A stretch of DNA of 64,000 bases, from positions 496,001 to 560,000 of the forward strand of contig NC_026737.1 in the NCBI RefSeq assembly GCF_000210295.1, written 5' to 3'. Under the pieces are notes generated by a model. It was given only the letters and a program-made list of their open reading frames with translations. It searched no databases and had not been told where the DNA came from. Positions 40,303 to 50,714 of the stretch are shown piece after piece. Every line of letters starts with the position of its first letter. Position 1 is the first letter of the stretch. Source of the DNA: Trypanosoma brucei gambiense DAL972. Its lineage: Eukaryota; Euglenozoa; Kinetoplastea; Trypanosomatida; Trypanosomatidae. The translations under genes were made by a program, and so were the position numbers.

Positions 40303-40782
40303 ATGAAGGCGACAATTATAACACCAGGGGAGACGTATCGCATTTTAGCGCCCGCATCGTCGTTGCACAAATACTTGACAGACAGCTACTGGTGCTCTGC
40401 GATGGAAGAGGTATGCGAGGGAAAACTAGACGGTGTTGCAGTGCGTTATACCGGGCAGCAGTTGGTGCTTCTGCAGTTCCGCCCAAAGCAACTGTCCCCT
40501 GCAGGCTACCGGTATCCCATTTCCATGTCTATTCCTGTGGAGTATTTGGTCCCCATATCTACTGAGGAATCGACGGAGGATCACAATATTTGCAAACATG
40601 ATACCAATTACGGTACAAAGGAGTCAACTTTTTTGGGTTCGGGGTTTGCGCCACTGTGTGTTGTTTGCGGGAGATATAATATACCGGGTATGGTGTTGAG
40701 GCACCATGGCTATAAATGCCCCGAATGCGTGGGCCACAAGTCGACACGCAAATTGCGCATGGAGGGTGCACGGCGGCGCTGA
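40303..40782 (+). CDS. Small Cys4 zinc-binding-type protein, 159 aa, unknown
   Basis: This ATG-initiated 159-residue protein has a good splice acceptor upstream (40099-40100). The N-terminal 90 residues look like an all-beta domain (ATIITPGETYRILAPASSL, then DGVAVRYTGQQLVLLQF). The C-terminal part has CVVCGRYNIPGMVLRHHGYK followed by CPEC, a CxxC-x20-CxxC pair typical of a zinc ribbon or small treble clef, and a basic Arg-rich tail. I do not recognise the family. A nucleic-acid or ribosome-related role would fit the basic tail and zinc knuckle, but this is inference. It has no signal peptide or membrane segment. Confidence 0.72.
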   Translation: MKATIITPGETYRILAPASSLHKYLTDSYWCSAMEEVCEGKLDGVAVRYTGQQLVLLQFRPKQLSPAGYRYPISMSIPVEYLVPISTEESTEDHNICKHDTNYGTKESTFLGSGFAPLCVVCGRYNIPGMVLRHHGYKCPECVGHKSTRKLRMEGARRR

Positions 40783-41404
40783 TTTGTGAAGCTTACGGAG
40801 CCAGTGGAAGTTACGTAGGAGAGGGGAATGTGTGGAAACGGGGAAAACGAAAACGGAGAGCAGAGAGAACCGGATGCGTGGGGCGTGTCTGTTGAACCAC
40901 AGTGGGAAGAATGATGATTTAAGCAGAGTATCGAAGAGTGTGTGTGATGCATGCCCACGTTTGTATTGATGTATTTAACGTCACGTACATGCACATCGTA
41001 TTAGTTTTGCGTTGTTCGTGCGTTACGTTGAAAGTGATTTTGGCTGGCGTTGGGAAGGGGGGGAGGGCTTGTCAGCTCTCCATCTACACCTATGCACTCC
41101 TCATGCTCGGCTGGTGCGTGCACGTGTGCGCTTTGTTTTGTATCGTCCCACCCGATACACATCTTCACTGAACGCTTCTGTGCTGCAGTTGTTGGCACAT
41201 CAGCATTAGGCCCATCCATCTGTTTATGTGTGTTTGTGTATGTGTACAGCTAAATGTGTCTCTATTACGAGAGGGTCTGAATGGACACCTCATGTCTCAT
41301 CATCACTTTCCCCCCCCCCCAATGACACGAGAAGCCCTGTGACTGCCGATGTGAAGTACCATGTGAAGAAGTTTATTTGGTGAGTTAAGGTGCATATATA
41401 CATA

Positions 41405-41437
<33 letters not shown>

Positions 41438-42808
41438 TGGGCAAGGCTTGATGCCGCTACTCATCACGAAATGTTTGATCGTTAAGCGGTGTGAATGCGC
41501 TTGGAGAGTGCTGCGGCTTTACACCACGCGACGAGGTTTCCGTCGGAAGAGTGGTTTCGTGTTTGGAGGCTCCTCGCCGTGGCAGGTGTGATGCTTTGGG
41601 AGGTTTTTTTTTTTACTTCTCTGCTTACTCACTTATGCCCTATGTGCATTTCGAATGTTTTCTTTTCTTTCTTTGATTCCTATGGCGTGCACATTACACA
41701 TTTATAAATGTTGTGCTACCGTATGGCTGTCTGAGGTTGAAGCCAACCCCCTCCCCTCCCCTACTCCCACATGCGTGCCAAAATCCTTTTCTGCATCTGT
41801 GAGTGGAGTGCTGATGGAGCACGGGCTTGAGTTTTGTGTACACTGCTTTTAGCTAGCGTTGATGGAGGGATTCGCTTTCACCAAAAACGCGCGGGAGTGG
41901 GTGCCGGAGGTTTATCTTTTCGCCAAACTGCACTCCTCATACTAACACCACTGATTTGTTTTCCAATGAGGAAGTTATGATTACATGTTTGCGGTGCTGT
42001 TCACCTGAGGCGGGTTTGGTAAGGAGGGGAGAGTTAAAAATGTGGATGAGTGAATATGGTTTGTGTGCGCGAAACGGAACGGTTAAGAGAAGACGAGATA
42101 TTCCAACTTTTCCTTCCTTCGTTTGCTTGTTTAGTTGTTTAATATGTTCAAACGAGCCGTTGCCTCCCTATTGCTTTCCTTCCCTCCGAGCGTACGAGAT
42201 ACGTCAGCGTGATTTTGTTTTTCTTTGTTTTTTACTATCCTTTCCACCACCTTGCTTCGTTAAGGTGCCTTTTGCTTGCTTGTTTGTTTTTACGTCTTTG
42301 AGAGCTTTTGTTTGTATGTGTGGACAAAAATATATATATCTCGTTTTAATAATCGTGACGTCCTTCCCTTCCTTAACTCATTCTCAACTCTTTATTCCAC
42401 CTTTCGGCGTCACCCTAAAACGCCGTGACCACCATGTAAGAGGTTTAGAGCAGAGAAAAGCTGGAGAAAAGGAAGCGACGAAGCAAAGCTACAAGAAGAA
42501 AAAAGACGAAAGCACCAACAGCAACAGTAACAGCGACATCAACGAAAAGCAAAAGCAAATAATTATTGAGGACGTTCGTGTCGCACAGGGGTTGTTTGGG
42601 GTTGCGGTATATTGATATATAAACATATTTGTTGATTACCTTCCTTGCCTCAACTAGAGGCAAGGCAGTTGCATGTGTCTTCATGGCACTTTCACATTTT
42701 AAAAAATCCTTTGTTTGTCTTCTGTACTATGTCAGCTACGTTGTTCTACTTTACTTTTTTTTTCCCTTACCTGAACCCTCCACCCAAAGGTGAGTTTTAG
42801 CCTCCACA
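40783..42808 (+). other. Long intergenic/UTR region (2.0 kb)
   Basis: No supported gene lies here. A frame at 41956-42615 starts at TTG and reads as translated UTR (long Phe/Cys/Leu runs, then a Lys/Asn/Ser-rich end), so I reject it. Other contents are a C11 run (41310-41320), (TA)14 at 41409-41436, many CTTG/TTTG words, and a pyrimidine tract ending at AG 42788-42789, the likely acceptor for the DnaJ gene. Confidence 0.55.
41409..41436. repeat. (TA)n microsatellite
   Basis: Fourteen TA units in the intergenic region upstream of the TPR-DnaJ gene. Confidence 0.95.
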
Positions 42809-44926
42809 ATGGAGACGACATGCAAGGAGGATGTTCCTCAAGTACGTTTCCCATCGCCTACTTCTTCCAAGTCGATGACGACCTCGCCGCAAAAACTGTC
42901 GATCTTGGGCGACATCACCGCCGAGCCCTTGTCTGCACGCCGTTCATTTAACGATGTGTCAAAGGTGAGGGAACCTGATGGACGCTGGTGCCGGAAGTTT
43001 CTTTCAACGTACTTCCGGTGTGAACTCTGTCAGAATGTAGTGACGGACCCTGTGCAGATTTTACCGAATGTGCTGTTGGTGTGCAGGCGATGCGCCCTCT
43101 CGAGGCGTGTGCCATCAAAGGACCTGCAAGAACTTCCAGTTAGCTTGACGAGGGCTTTTGAGGATTTGTACGAGGGACAGAGGGAAGTCCAGCTGCCGTC
43201 AGCCAGCCGAATGAGTGAGATAGGAAGGGCGAGCACAACCTCGGATGAAGCCATATGCAAGAGAAGAATGGTACGAGTGAAGCGCCCGGATGCGGTGCAG
43301 GAGGGTAGTGACCATAGTCAAACTTTCCCGCTGGCAGCTTCTATTAACGGTACACTGAATGCCTCAGGGCGGTCATCAGTGCCTCTTCTACTTAATAAGG
43401 CGCTGTGCGAACTGGAAAACAAAGAATACTGTATGCGGGTAGAAATAGAGTCTGCTGAGGCTTCTGGTGCACTGGAGCTGAAGAAGAGCTACAACTCCGA
43501 TATGCGAAAGATAACCGCACGCAGCTGCGGGACCAGCAAAACGTTGAAAACGGACGCAGATCAAAAGTATGAACAGGCTGAATATACCCTGGCGCTGGAG
43601 CTGTACACGAAGGCAATTGAGCTTCAGCCCCGTGATCGCCTCACTCGCCTTACCGCTTTGTATGGAAACAGGAGTTCTGCCTACTTCATGGCCATGCGGT
43701 ATGCTGAGTGTATAGCGGATTGCATGAAGGTGGTTGAGCTGGACCCGAACAATGTGAAATTGTTCGCTCGTGCGGCAAAGGCTGCAGCCATCATGGGTGA
43801 CCTCACCGCGGCTGTGTCCCACATGGAATCGATTCCGGAGGAACGTGTTACACCCAATATCATTAGTGAAAGGGAAAAGTATAAAAATGGACTCGACACG
43901 TACAAACGCGCTGAGTCATCCTTTGGAAAATCTGATAGTGACGATGCTTGGCAGATGCTTGTTGCCCAATTCAGTGACACCATCTTTTTTCGCATCCGCT
44001 ACGCTGAGTCGTTGCAAAACCAGAAACGATTTTTGAAGGCAGTTGAGGTGCTTGACGTCGTTCCGCAGGAACGCAGGACCCCCAAACTCCTGTACATTAT
44101 GGCTGCTTGTCTTTTTATGTGCGGGTTTGAACACTTTGATAAGGCACGCACTTGTTTAGAGGATGTCCAGCAATTGGACGAAAACTGTGCCCAGTTGTTG
44201 AAGGTCCTGAATATAGTGGATGAGGGCAAGCAGAAGGGGAACCAGTACTTCCAGCAGAAGAAGTTTGTAGCTGCTATGGAGCACTACACTACAGCCATCG
44301 GCGCTGCGGTAAACAACAATCAGATATTGCGCATCCTCTACTGCAATCGAGCTGCGTCCTACAAGGAAGTAGGAAAATATCGTGAAGCCATTGAAGACTG
44401 TACCAGAACCATTCAGCTCGACCCAGCCTTCTCTAAGGCTTACGCGAGGCGTGCGCGGTGCCATCAGGCACTTAGTGACTTTGCTTCTGCTATCCGTGAT
44501 TTCAAGGCGGCGATAAAGTACGATCCGAACGATCAGGAGTTGCCACGGGAGCTCCGGAGTTGCGAGCAGAGCATGGCGAAGGAAGGCGAACGTGAGAGGG
44601 ACTATTACTACGTTCTGGGCGTCAGTCGTAATGCTACCGAACGCGAAATTAAGGCAAGGTATCGTGAACTCTCACTCCGCTGGCATCCGGATAAATGCAT
44701 GTCACTCCCAGAAGAGGAGCGTGTGGTTGCGGAGCGCAAGTTTAAGATTATTGTGGAGGCGCACACGACGCTTATCGATGCCGTAAAGCGGCGGGACTAC
44801 GACCTCAAAATGGAGAAGGAACGGCTGACGCGAAGTGGCGGATTCGGTGGATTTAATGGTTACAGTTCAGAAACGTTCCGTGGGCATTCTAATCGTTTCC
44901 GTCAAGGCAGTAGTGGATTTTGGTGA
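42809..44926 (+). CDS. TPR-repeat DnaJ (Hsp40) co-chaperone, DNAJC7-like, with N-terminal Cys cluster
   Basis: This 705-residue protein starts at an ATG 20 bases after a good acceptor AG (42788-42789). Near residues 70-95 there is a CELC...CRRC pattern, VVTDPVQILPNVLLVCRRC, which resembles a degenerate U-box/RING or treble-clef finger. Two TPR blocks follow: about 250-330 (YEQAEYTLALELYTKAIEL, AYFMAMRYAECIADCMKVVEL) and about 470-590 (GNQYFQQKKFVAAMEHYTTA, REAIEDCTRTIQLDPAFSKA, ASAIRDFKAAIKYDP). The J domain is at about 596-670 (YYYVLGVSRNATEREIKARY) with HPD at 626-628, so it can stimulate Hsp70. A Gly/Phe-rich end follows. TPR plus C-terminal J matches DNAJC7/TPR2, which passes clients between Hsp90 and Hsp70; the Cys cluster is not part of that family's usual plan. 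It is cytosolic. Confidence 0.9.
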   Translation: METTCKEDVPQVRFPSPTSSKSMTTSPQKLSILGDITAEPLSARRSFNDVSKVREPDGRWCRKFLSTYFRCELCQNVVTDPVQILPNVLLVCRRCALSRRVPSKDLQELPVSLTRAFEDLYEGQREVQLPSASRMSEIGRASTTSDEAICKRRMVRVKRPDAVQEGSDHSQTFPLAASINGTLNASGRSSVPLLLNKALCELENKEYCMRVEIESAEASGALELKKSYNSDMRKITARSCGTSKTLKTDADQKYEQAEYTLALELYTKAIELQPRDRLTRLTALYGNRSSAYFMAMRYAECIADCMKVVELDPNNVKLFARAAKAAAIMGDLTAAVSHMESIPEERVTPNIISEREKYKNGLDTYKRAESSFGKSDSDDAWQMLVAQFSDTIFFRIRYAESLQNQKRFLKAVEVLDVVPQERRTPKLLYIMAACLFMCGFEHFDKARTCLEDVQQLDENCAQLLKVLNIVDEGKQKGNQYFQQKKFVAAMEHYTTAIGAAVNNNQILRILYCNRAASYKEVGKYREAIEDCTRTIQLDPAFSKAYARRARCHQALSDFASAIRDFKAAIKYDPNDQELPRELRSCEQSMAKEGERERDYYYVLGVSRNATEREIKARYRELSLRWHPDKCMSLPEEERVVAERKFKIIVEAHTTLIDAVKRRDYDLKMEKERLTRSGGFGGFNGYSSETFRGHSNRFRQGSSGFW

Positions 44927-45051
44927 GTGAAGTGCACTGCGTAGCACGTGAATATGCCTTGCAGGAGGTGCAAATGTGTGTGTTAGTTTGGAAGAAGCGG
45001 CAGGTATTTTCCTTGCCGTTACCGATAGGAGGCCAAAATAACAAAAAAAAA

Positions 45052-45083
<32 letters not shown>

Positions 45084-47494
45084 AACGAGGAGGGGAAATA
45101 AATACAAAGGTTTCGGATGAAGGATGGCAGTGACACTGAAGTTGTGGAAACACGTGAGTCTTCCGTATTATTCGCAAATGAACCGTTTGTTGTGAAGTAA
45201 AGTCTGTAGGAATGAGAAGATAATTTTATTAATAGTTTTTTGTAGTTTGTTTGGTGCTCCTTCCGTGTTGTGCTTCTGCACGCCTTTATACATTTTTCTT
45301 TTCCTCATAGACACCCGTGTGAACAAATGAACATATATATATGTGCATGTTTCGCTTTATGCTTCAGCTTTCCTTTTCTTCCCACCTTTTTCGGTTTCAC
45401 CATTCACCATTCGAGTGCTTGGACGGGGCGCATTCGCAGATGTTGTGCGGCAAAAAAAAAAAAGAAAAAAAAGAAAAGCAAAACTGGACCGTTGGTTTTC
45501 CTTTTCTTTCTTTTTTTTCTTACTGGAAGTAGGGGGAGAGAAGGGAGCGGGGAAGGGAAGGGTTGGTACTTGGTAAACTTTTTTTTAAAAAAAAACGCCT
45601 TCTCTCCGCTCTTTTTCTTTTTTCCCCTCTTTCTCTTTCGGTTGCTCGTGTGCTACAAATGATGAGATCCATCCCGTGTTGGGTATCACTGGCGCTCTTC
45701 GTTCCCTTTCCTTTTTTTTTAAACCTTCTTCTTTGATACCGTCTCTTAATTTTCTTCTTATTCCCCTTTCCCTTTCCATTTCCATTTCCCTCTCTCCCTC
45801 TGCTTTTCTGCACTTTGCAACCCACTTTTTTTTTGTTTTGGCGTTTGTTACCGTTATGGGATTGCAGAGGTAAAAGAAAAGGGAAAAATGTGTTTGATGT
45901 GAGCGCATGTGCGAGAAGGTGAAGGGAATTGGAACTGATGCGGGTATGCTGTCGTGAAACCAAATGCATTGAAGGTAACTCTTGCGCCTGCGTCTTTGTT
46001 TTTTGTTTTTGTTTTGATTTCTTTCTTTTGCTTGTTTTCTTTAGGTTGCTTCCCTCTCGTTATTACTTTCCCTTTTTTTTTTTTATCAGAACGCGTTGTT
46101 ACGCTTCGTGTGGTAGAAAAGGTACTAAAGAGTGGAAAGGTCAACAAAACCGAGGTCCAATTGGGGGGGGGGAGGAGTGGAGGGAAATGAAAAGAAAAAG
46201 GGAATAAGAAGGGATTTGTTGTCACCGCTTGTGAGCATCCTGTATTTACTCTCTTTTTTTTCTTTTCCTGTTCTCTTTCTCTTTCTCTCGATATTTCTCT
46301 CTGCGGTTCTATTTCTTTTTCTTTTTTTGTTTCCCCCCCCTTTCCTCTGCGCGTGCGTTTATTTGCGTACACCTCCGTCTCTCTTTTTTTTTTTTCCATT
46401 TCTTTGGATTTTGCGTTTCACTCCCCCTCCCATTTTTTTTTTGAAGTTGTTTCTTTTTTTTCTTTTTTTTTTTCTCCTCTCCGATACTTCTTTTCATCGG
46501 TTGTATTGGTTTTCACTCCCCTCCATACTCTTTTTTTCTTTTTGTTCTGTTTTTGTTTTTGTTTGTGTACCCTTGCGTGGTGGCATGTTAACGGCCAATC
46601 AATTATATTTGTGGTGTTTTCTTCATTAATGTGAATTAATTAAACAACTTCAATTCCTCATGGTGTGATACAGAGGGGGGGGGGAATCACAGGAGATGAT
46701 TTGGAGGGATAACAAATGAGACGCCTCGGGGGGGGGATTTGGAGGGGAAAAAATAAATAAATAACACAACAATAACAATAAAAAACAAAAGGAAACCATT
46801 TGGTGATGCAAGAAGGATGACGGAACAAATGGATACGTGAATGGAAAGAAGGAAGGGTAGAGAATATGATATGTGTTTTCTTTGGCAGGTAAGGGAGGGT
46901 GGTGGAGGAAAAAAAAAAAAGTGAAATGTACCGAAGAAAGAGCCCAAGAAAATAAGTAAAAAAAAAGGAAAAAAAAAGAAAACAGAAAAAAAAAAGAGTC
47001 CGAAATGAAGCGAATGATATGGTCATGGGTGGAGGGAGAAGGGACGGGGAGGCAAAAGGGAATTTTTCATTTGCCGATGAGTAAAGAGGTTGTTACTTCA
47101 CAGGAATAGAGCGTACAGGTGCGGGAGGGAAGAAGGTGAAAGAAAGAATAAAGCAAAATAAAAAGAGGAAAAAAAAGGGGCATTTGTTAAGGTACCAAAT
47201 ATGCCTCTCTTCTGCTGACCATAGAAAGAGGAGGCAGTGTTCTTTTTCATGTTCCTTTTTTACTTGTTTGCCTCACTGTGTGAGTGTATATAGGTGCACC
47301 TCATCTCACCATACGGTTTTGGGGGAGGGAAATAGAGTCGCTACACTTTAATTACTACTACATAAACTCTCGTGATCGCCGTGTGGGGGCCATGTTGTCC
47401 TCGCTACCCAAGCATTCGCAGTGATACGTTATTTGACTTTTCCTCCTTCAATTTAACTTTGTTGTCTTTTAAAGGAAATATTCAAGAAAGCGTG
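44927..47494 (+). other. Long intergenic region with opposing pyrimidine and purine blocks
   Basis: No supported gene lies in these 2.6 kb. A (GT)n(GA)n run at 45052-45082 is followed by very T/C-rich DNA at about 45250-46600 (with an A/G patch near 45450-45600), then an A/G-rich block at about 46660-47170 containing G10 at 46675-46684 and G9 at 46728-46736, then T-rich DNA again. Predicted frames here are Phe/Leu/Ser or Lys/Arg/Glu low complexity. The probable acceptor for the next gene is AG at 47473-47474, 21 bases before its ATG. Confidence 0.6.
45052..45082. repeat. (GT)n(GA)n compound microsatellite
   Basis: About seven GT units run straight into about eight GA units, just downstream of the TPR-DnaJ stop codon. 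Confidence 0.9.
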
Positions 47495-49024
47495 ATGATT
47501 TACGAACTTGCGCTACTTATATCCACCTTCCTTGGACTTTCCATCTTTGTTATTCCCTTTTCCCTGCTGCGAACATGGACACGTAGGCAGGCGAGTAGTC
47601 GTTTCGATTCTTCTTCTGCTTGTCAACGGCACCCAACGAAGTTGGATGAGCAGGTCAACGCGAAACGTCCGTTGAAGGTTGTGTTTCTTCACCCCGATCT
47701 TGGCATTGGTGGCGCCGAACGGCTTGTCGTTGACGCTGCTATTGCACTTCAGAGGTACCAGAAAGTGACGCCTGTGCAAGTTATTATTGTGACAAACCAT
47801 CATGATCCCCAGCGTGCTTTTGCTGAGACGGTGGACGGCACAGTGACCGTGCAGGTATTCGGTTCGTGGCTTCCCGCCTCCATAAAGGGGCGAGCCAAAG
47901 TGTTTGCTGCAACCCTTCGCATGTGCTGGGCGGCGTGGGTTACGTGTTGGATGCACCCTGATGCGGACTGTTTCATGGTGGATCAAGTAGCCGCAGTTCT
48001 TCCGCTGCTCTCATTTGTGGCACCGCAAATTCCTCGGCTCTTTTATTGTCATTTTCCCGATCAGTGCTGTGACGGGAACCGCGATGAAAACCAGCAATAC
48101 AAGAAGAAACCGTCTATCTTTCGCCTGCTTTATCGGAAGCTATTTGATGAGGTTGAAGTCTTTGCTATGAACTATGCCAGCAGTATCGTGTCGAATTCCA
48201 AATTCAGTAGAGCGGCTACTCTGAAGGTTTTTCCCAAACTAAGCAACAGGATTGACGCCGAGGCTGACATATTCTACCCTCCTGTGTCATTGGCTGTTAG
48301 GGAAGGGGCTAAACATAACGGTGACACAAAAGTATTTGACACCGAGGAACTCGACAAGCTCCGGGACGCTATTCAGGGAAGAAGTGTGGTGCTCAGTATC
48401 AACCGCTACGAGCGTAAGAAGAACCTTGTATTGGCTATTGAAGCATTTGCACGTTTGTTAAACTCGGGGAAAACGACATGCAGTGGTGCTCCGTTGCTCG
48501 TTCTGGCTGGTGGGTACGACACACGGTTGGAAGAGAATGTTGCACATTTGAATGAGCTCCAAAAGGTTGCTGACACATACAAACTTATGGATAGTCAGAT
48601 TCTTTTCCTGAAGAATATAACCGAACTCGAAAAGCGCTACCTTCTTTCCCAATGTTGCTGTCTTCTCTACACACCCACATCGGAGCATTTCGGTATTGTT
48701 CCGACTGAGGCAATGATTAGTGCGAAGCCAGTTGTAGCTGTCAACCGCGGTGGACCGTGTGAAAGTGTGGGTGAAGGTGGCACACTTTGTGACCCAACGC
48801 CTGAGGCTTTTGCGGAGGCTATACTTTTATATCTGAATGATGATGAATTAAGGAGGCGGGTGGGAGAGGCGGGAAGGAAACGGGCGAGCGATGTTTTCAC
48901 TATTGAAAGGTTTGGGGAGAAGCTGGCCACACGTTTCGTGAAGCTATGGACTGAAACGAACGCGGCTATGGGCAGAGCAGCGTTTTGGGGGAAATGGCTT
49001 GAGGGAGGAAAAAAGGCGGACTGA
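47495..49024 (+). CDS. ALG2: ALG2-type alpha-1,3/1,6-mannosyltransferase (N-glycan precursor)
   Basis: From the ATG at 47495 the product is 509 residues. The longer frame opens with GTG upstream of the AG at 47473-47474, so I reject it. Residues 3-25 form an N-terminal membrane anchor. ALG2 hallmarks follow: HPDLGIGGAERLVVDAA near residues 66-82, RLFYCHFPDQ, SINRYERKKNLVLAIEAF, and LLYTPTSEHFGIVPTEAM with the GT4 EX7E pair at Glu397 and Glu405. ALG2 adds the second and third mannoses (alpha-1,3 then alpha-1,6) to Man1GlcNAc2-PP-dolichol on the cytosolic face of the ER, using GDP-mannose. All expected motifs are present and the length is normal (human 416, yeast 503). Confidence 0.92.
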   Translation: MIYELALLISTFLGLSIFVIPFSLLRTWTRRQASSRFDSSSACQRHPTKLDEQVNAKRPLKVVFLHPDLGIGGAERLVVDAAIALQRYQKVTPVQVIIVTNHHDPQRAFAETVDGTVTVQVFGSWLPASIKGRAKVFAATLRMCWAAWVTCWMHPDADCFMVDQVAAVLPLLSFVAPQIPRLFYCHFPDQCCDGNRDENQQYKKKPSIFRLLYRKLFDEVEVFAMNYASSIVSNSKFSRAATLKVFPKLSNRIDAEADIFYPPVSLAVREGAKHNGDTKVFDTEELDKLRDAIQGRSVVLSINRYERKKNLVLAIEAFARLLNSGKTTCSGAPLLVLAGGYDTRLEENVAHLNELQKVADTYKLMDSQILFLKNITELEKRYLLSQCCCLLYTPTSEHFGIVPTEAMISAKPVVAVNRGGPCESVGEGGTLCDPTPEAFAEAILLYLNDDELRRRVGEAGRKRASDVFTIERFGEKLATRFVKLWTETNAAMGRAAFWGKWLEGGKKAD

Positions 49025-49541
49025 CTGAGGGGCTGCGATCGGTTTGCCCCATCCTGGTCACCTTCGCTTCTGTCGGTAGTGGTACCTGCTACATCAGCGG
49101 ACTATCGGTCATCTCGTTCCTTTTTCATCCCTATCCTATCTGAGTTTTTTTTTTTTTTGATGGACTGTTATCCCTTCTTGTGCTGTGATATGTTGCGTGT
49201 CTCTCCGCGCTTTGTATTTGTATTCACGAGGTGGCACCCGCCTGCGTAAGTTTAGCCAATGATGGAATGGTGTTCGCGGTCTCAACAGTTGAGCCCCTCC
49301 CCACACTTCAAATCCATCTCTTTTTTTTTTTTTCCACTCTACCTCTTCCATCGTGTTGTGATGAACCGTTGCGCATTATGTATTTCATTTACGTGTGCTA
49401 TGGAGAGGAAGTGTAGGTGCTTGTTGTGCGGTGGTTTTACTTCTTTATTTCCCTTGCGGCACCCGGTAGCGGTGGTTGTCCAGTTTCATTCTTCCTAGTA
49501 GGGTCTTATCGTTCAATTTTATCCCTGGATTGGTGCTGATA
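49025..49541 (+). other. Intergenic region
   Basis: UTR with T runs at about 49145-49159 and 49320-49332. A pyrimidine-rich stretch leads to AG at 49468-49469, the probable acceptor for the next gene (5' UTR about 72 bases). No gene. Confidence 0.5.
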
Positions 49542-50714
49542 ATGCAGACCGGCCCATTCGCCGCCGTTAAACGCGTTCCCGATCATGTGCGCAACATGAT
49601 TCTGAACGAAATTGCTTCCGAGAACATATGGCTATTTGATCGTGGCCGGTGCGAAGCGGTAACGGTGGGCGATATGCGGTCCTCCTCCTTTTCTATCCCG
49701 ATGGCCGAGTCTCCCCCTGCAGTTGGATGCGAATTGGATAACAATGAACATCTTCTCCTCTACGATCTGATGCGCGTGCGTAACGGCCAGGTTATGTTTG
49801 AGAACGAGCATTTCAGTCGGATACGGCAAAATTGTATATTGACTGCCCCTACAGCCTGCGATGCCGCTAACGTATCGGAGGATGAGGACCTGGGGAAACT
49901 CTCAACTTACATTGAGGGTGTGCGGTCGACGACACGAGATTTCATTAAATGTAACCCATGGGAAAATGGAGACGTCAATCTCAAGTTTGTTACATGGGTG
50001 CTTCCTTCCCAGTTGAGTGACGTATCAACGGCAGAGAGGCGAAGCGAGCTTCTTCGAACTCTTTCCTACGCGGTTTACTACGTAACTTCCTTTTTCCCTC
50101 CGGAGGATTGGTACGAGGAGGGAACGCGTTATGCCATGCTTTATGATGCTCAGCGGCATACACCAAATGCAAAGATCCTGCAAGTCCCCCTGCGTGAGCG
50201 AGCAAAGGCGCTTCAACAGACTACTAAGGCATTCGAGGTGCTCCTTGTGTCGGATAACAGGCGGCACTATCTTGTTCCTGAAGGATCACGCTCTAACTAT
50301 CTTATTGTCTCCGGTGACGAGTCATTGCTCTGTTCATTGGAGGAAGACATTCTTGTTGGCATTACTCTCCGTGTTGCTCGAAGGGCTGCTGCGTGTGCTC
50401 GCCTTCCATCCCTGCGACACCGTAAGCTTGTTTTGGGGGACATTTGCCTGGCGAAGAGCATTGCAATGTTGGGTACAAGCCCCGGTGTATTACCCATCAA
50501 AGAGATTCAAGTATTCTACGATGAGGAAAGTAAACAGAGTTTCCTTTTAGCAATGGAGGATTATATGCAAGGCAAGGATGAAGAGATCCAGCGTGCTGTC
50601 ATCGCTGTGCGTTACCGCATATTGAATGATGACGGACTGCTCCGATTGGAAAGTCCAAGCTGCGATACGCTGAAGCGCCTCAGAGCGGCCTATGAAGCGG
50701 AGGCTCTTCTTTAA
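49542..50714 (+). CDS. Class IV (BCAT/ADCL-fold) aminotransferase-like protein
   Basis: From ATG 49542 (MQTGPFAAVKR) the product is 390 residues; a TTG 66 bases upstream opens the same frame but is a poor start. The fold-type IV PLP pattern is visible: HLLLYDLMRVRNGQVMFENE with HFSRI near residue 65-90, a candidate PLP lysine at residue 211 in PNAKILQVPLRERAKAL, then FEVLLVSDNRRHYLVPEGSR with EGSRSN at 247-252, and LLCSLEEDILVGITLRVARR near 265-285. These parallel the K, EGxxSN and GIT elements of branched-chain aminotransferase, D-amino acid aminotransferase and aminodeoxychorismate lyase. The C-terminal third carries a VLPIKEIQVFYDEE strand. Overall similarity looks distant, so substrate and even catalytic activity are uncertain. 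No targeting peptide is obvious. Confidence 0.62.
   Translation: MQTGPFAAVKRVPDHVRNMILNEIASENIWLFDRGRCEAVTVGDMRSSSFSIPMAESPPAVGCELDNNEHLLLYDLMRVRNGQVMFENEHFSRIRQNCILTAPTACDAANVSEDEDLGKLSTYIEGVRSTTRDFIKCNPWENGDVNLKFVTWVLPSQLSDVSTAERRSELLRTLSYAVYYVTSFFPPEDWYEEGTRYAMLYDAQRHTPNAKILQVPLRERAKALQQTTKAFEVLLVSDNRRHYLVPEGSRSNYLIVSGDESLLCSLEEDILVGITLRVARRAAACARLPSLRHRKLVLGDICLAKSIAMLGTSPGVLPIKEIQVFYDEESKQSFLLAMEDYMQGKDEEIQRAVIAVRYRILNDDGLLRLESPSCDTLKRLRAAYEAEALL

Noticed and set aside
41956..42615. 219-codon frame between the Cys4 protein and the DnaJ gene
   Set aside because: It starts at TTG, is composed of Phe/Cys/Leu runs then a Lys/Asn/Ser-rich tail, and reads like 3' UTR sequence translated by chance.
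45270..46634. Several overlapping frames of Phe/Leu/Ser or Lys/Arg
   Set aside because: They are translations of T/C-rich or A/G-rich low-complexity DNA. None has a globular segment.
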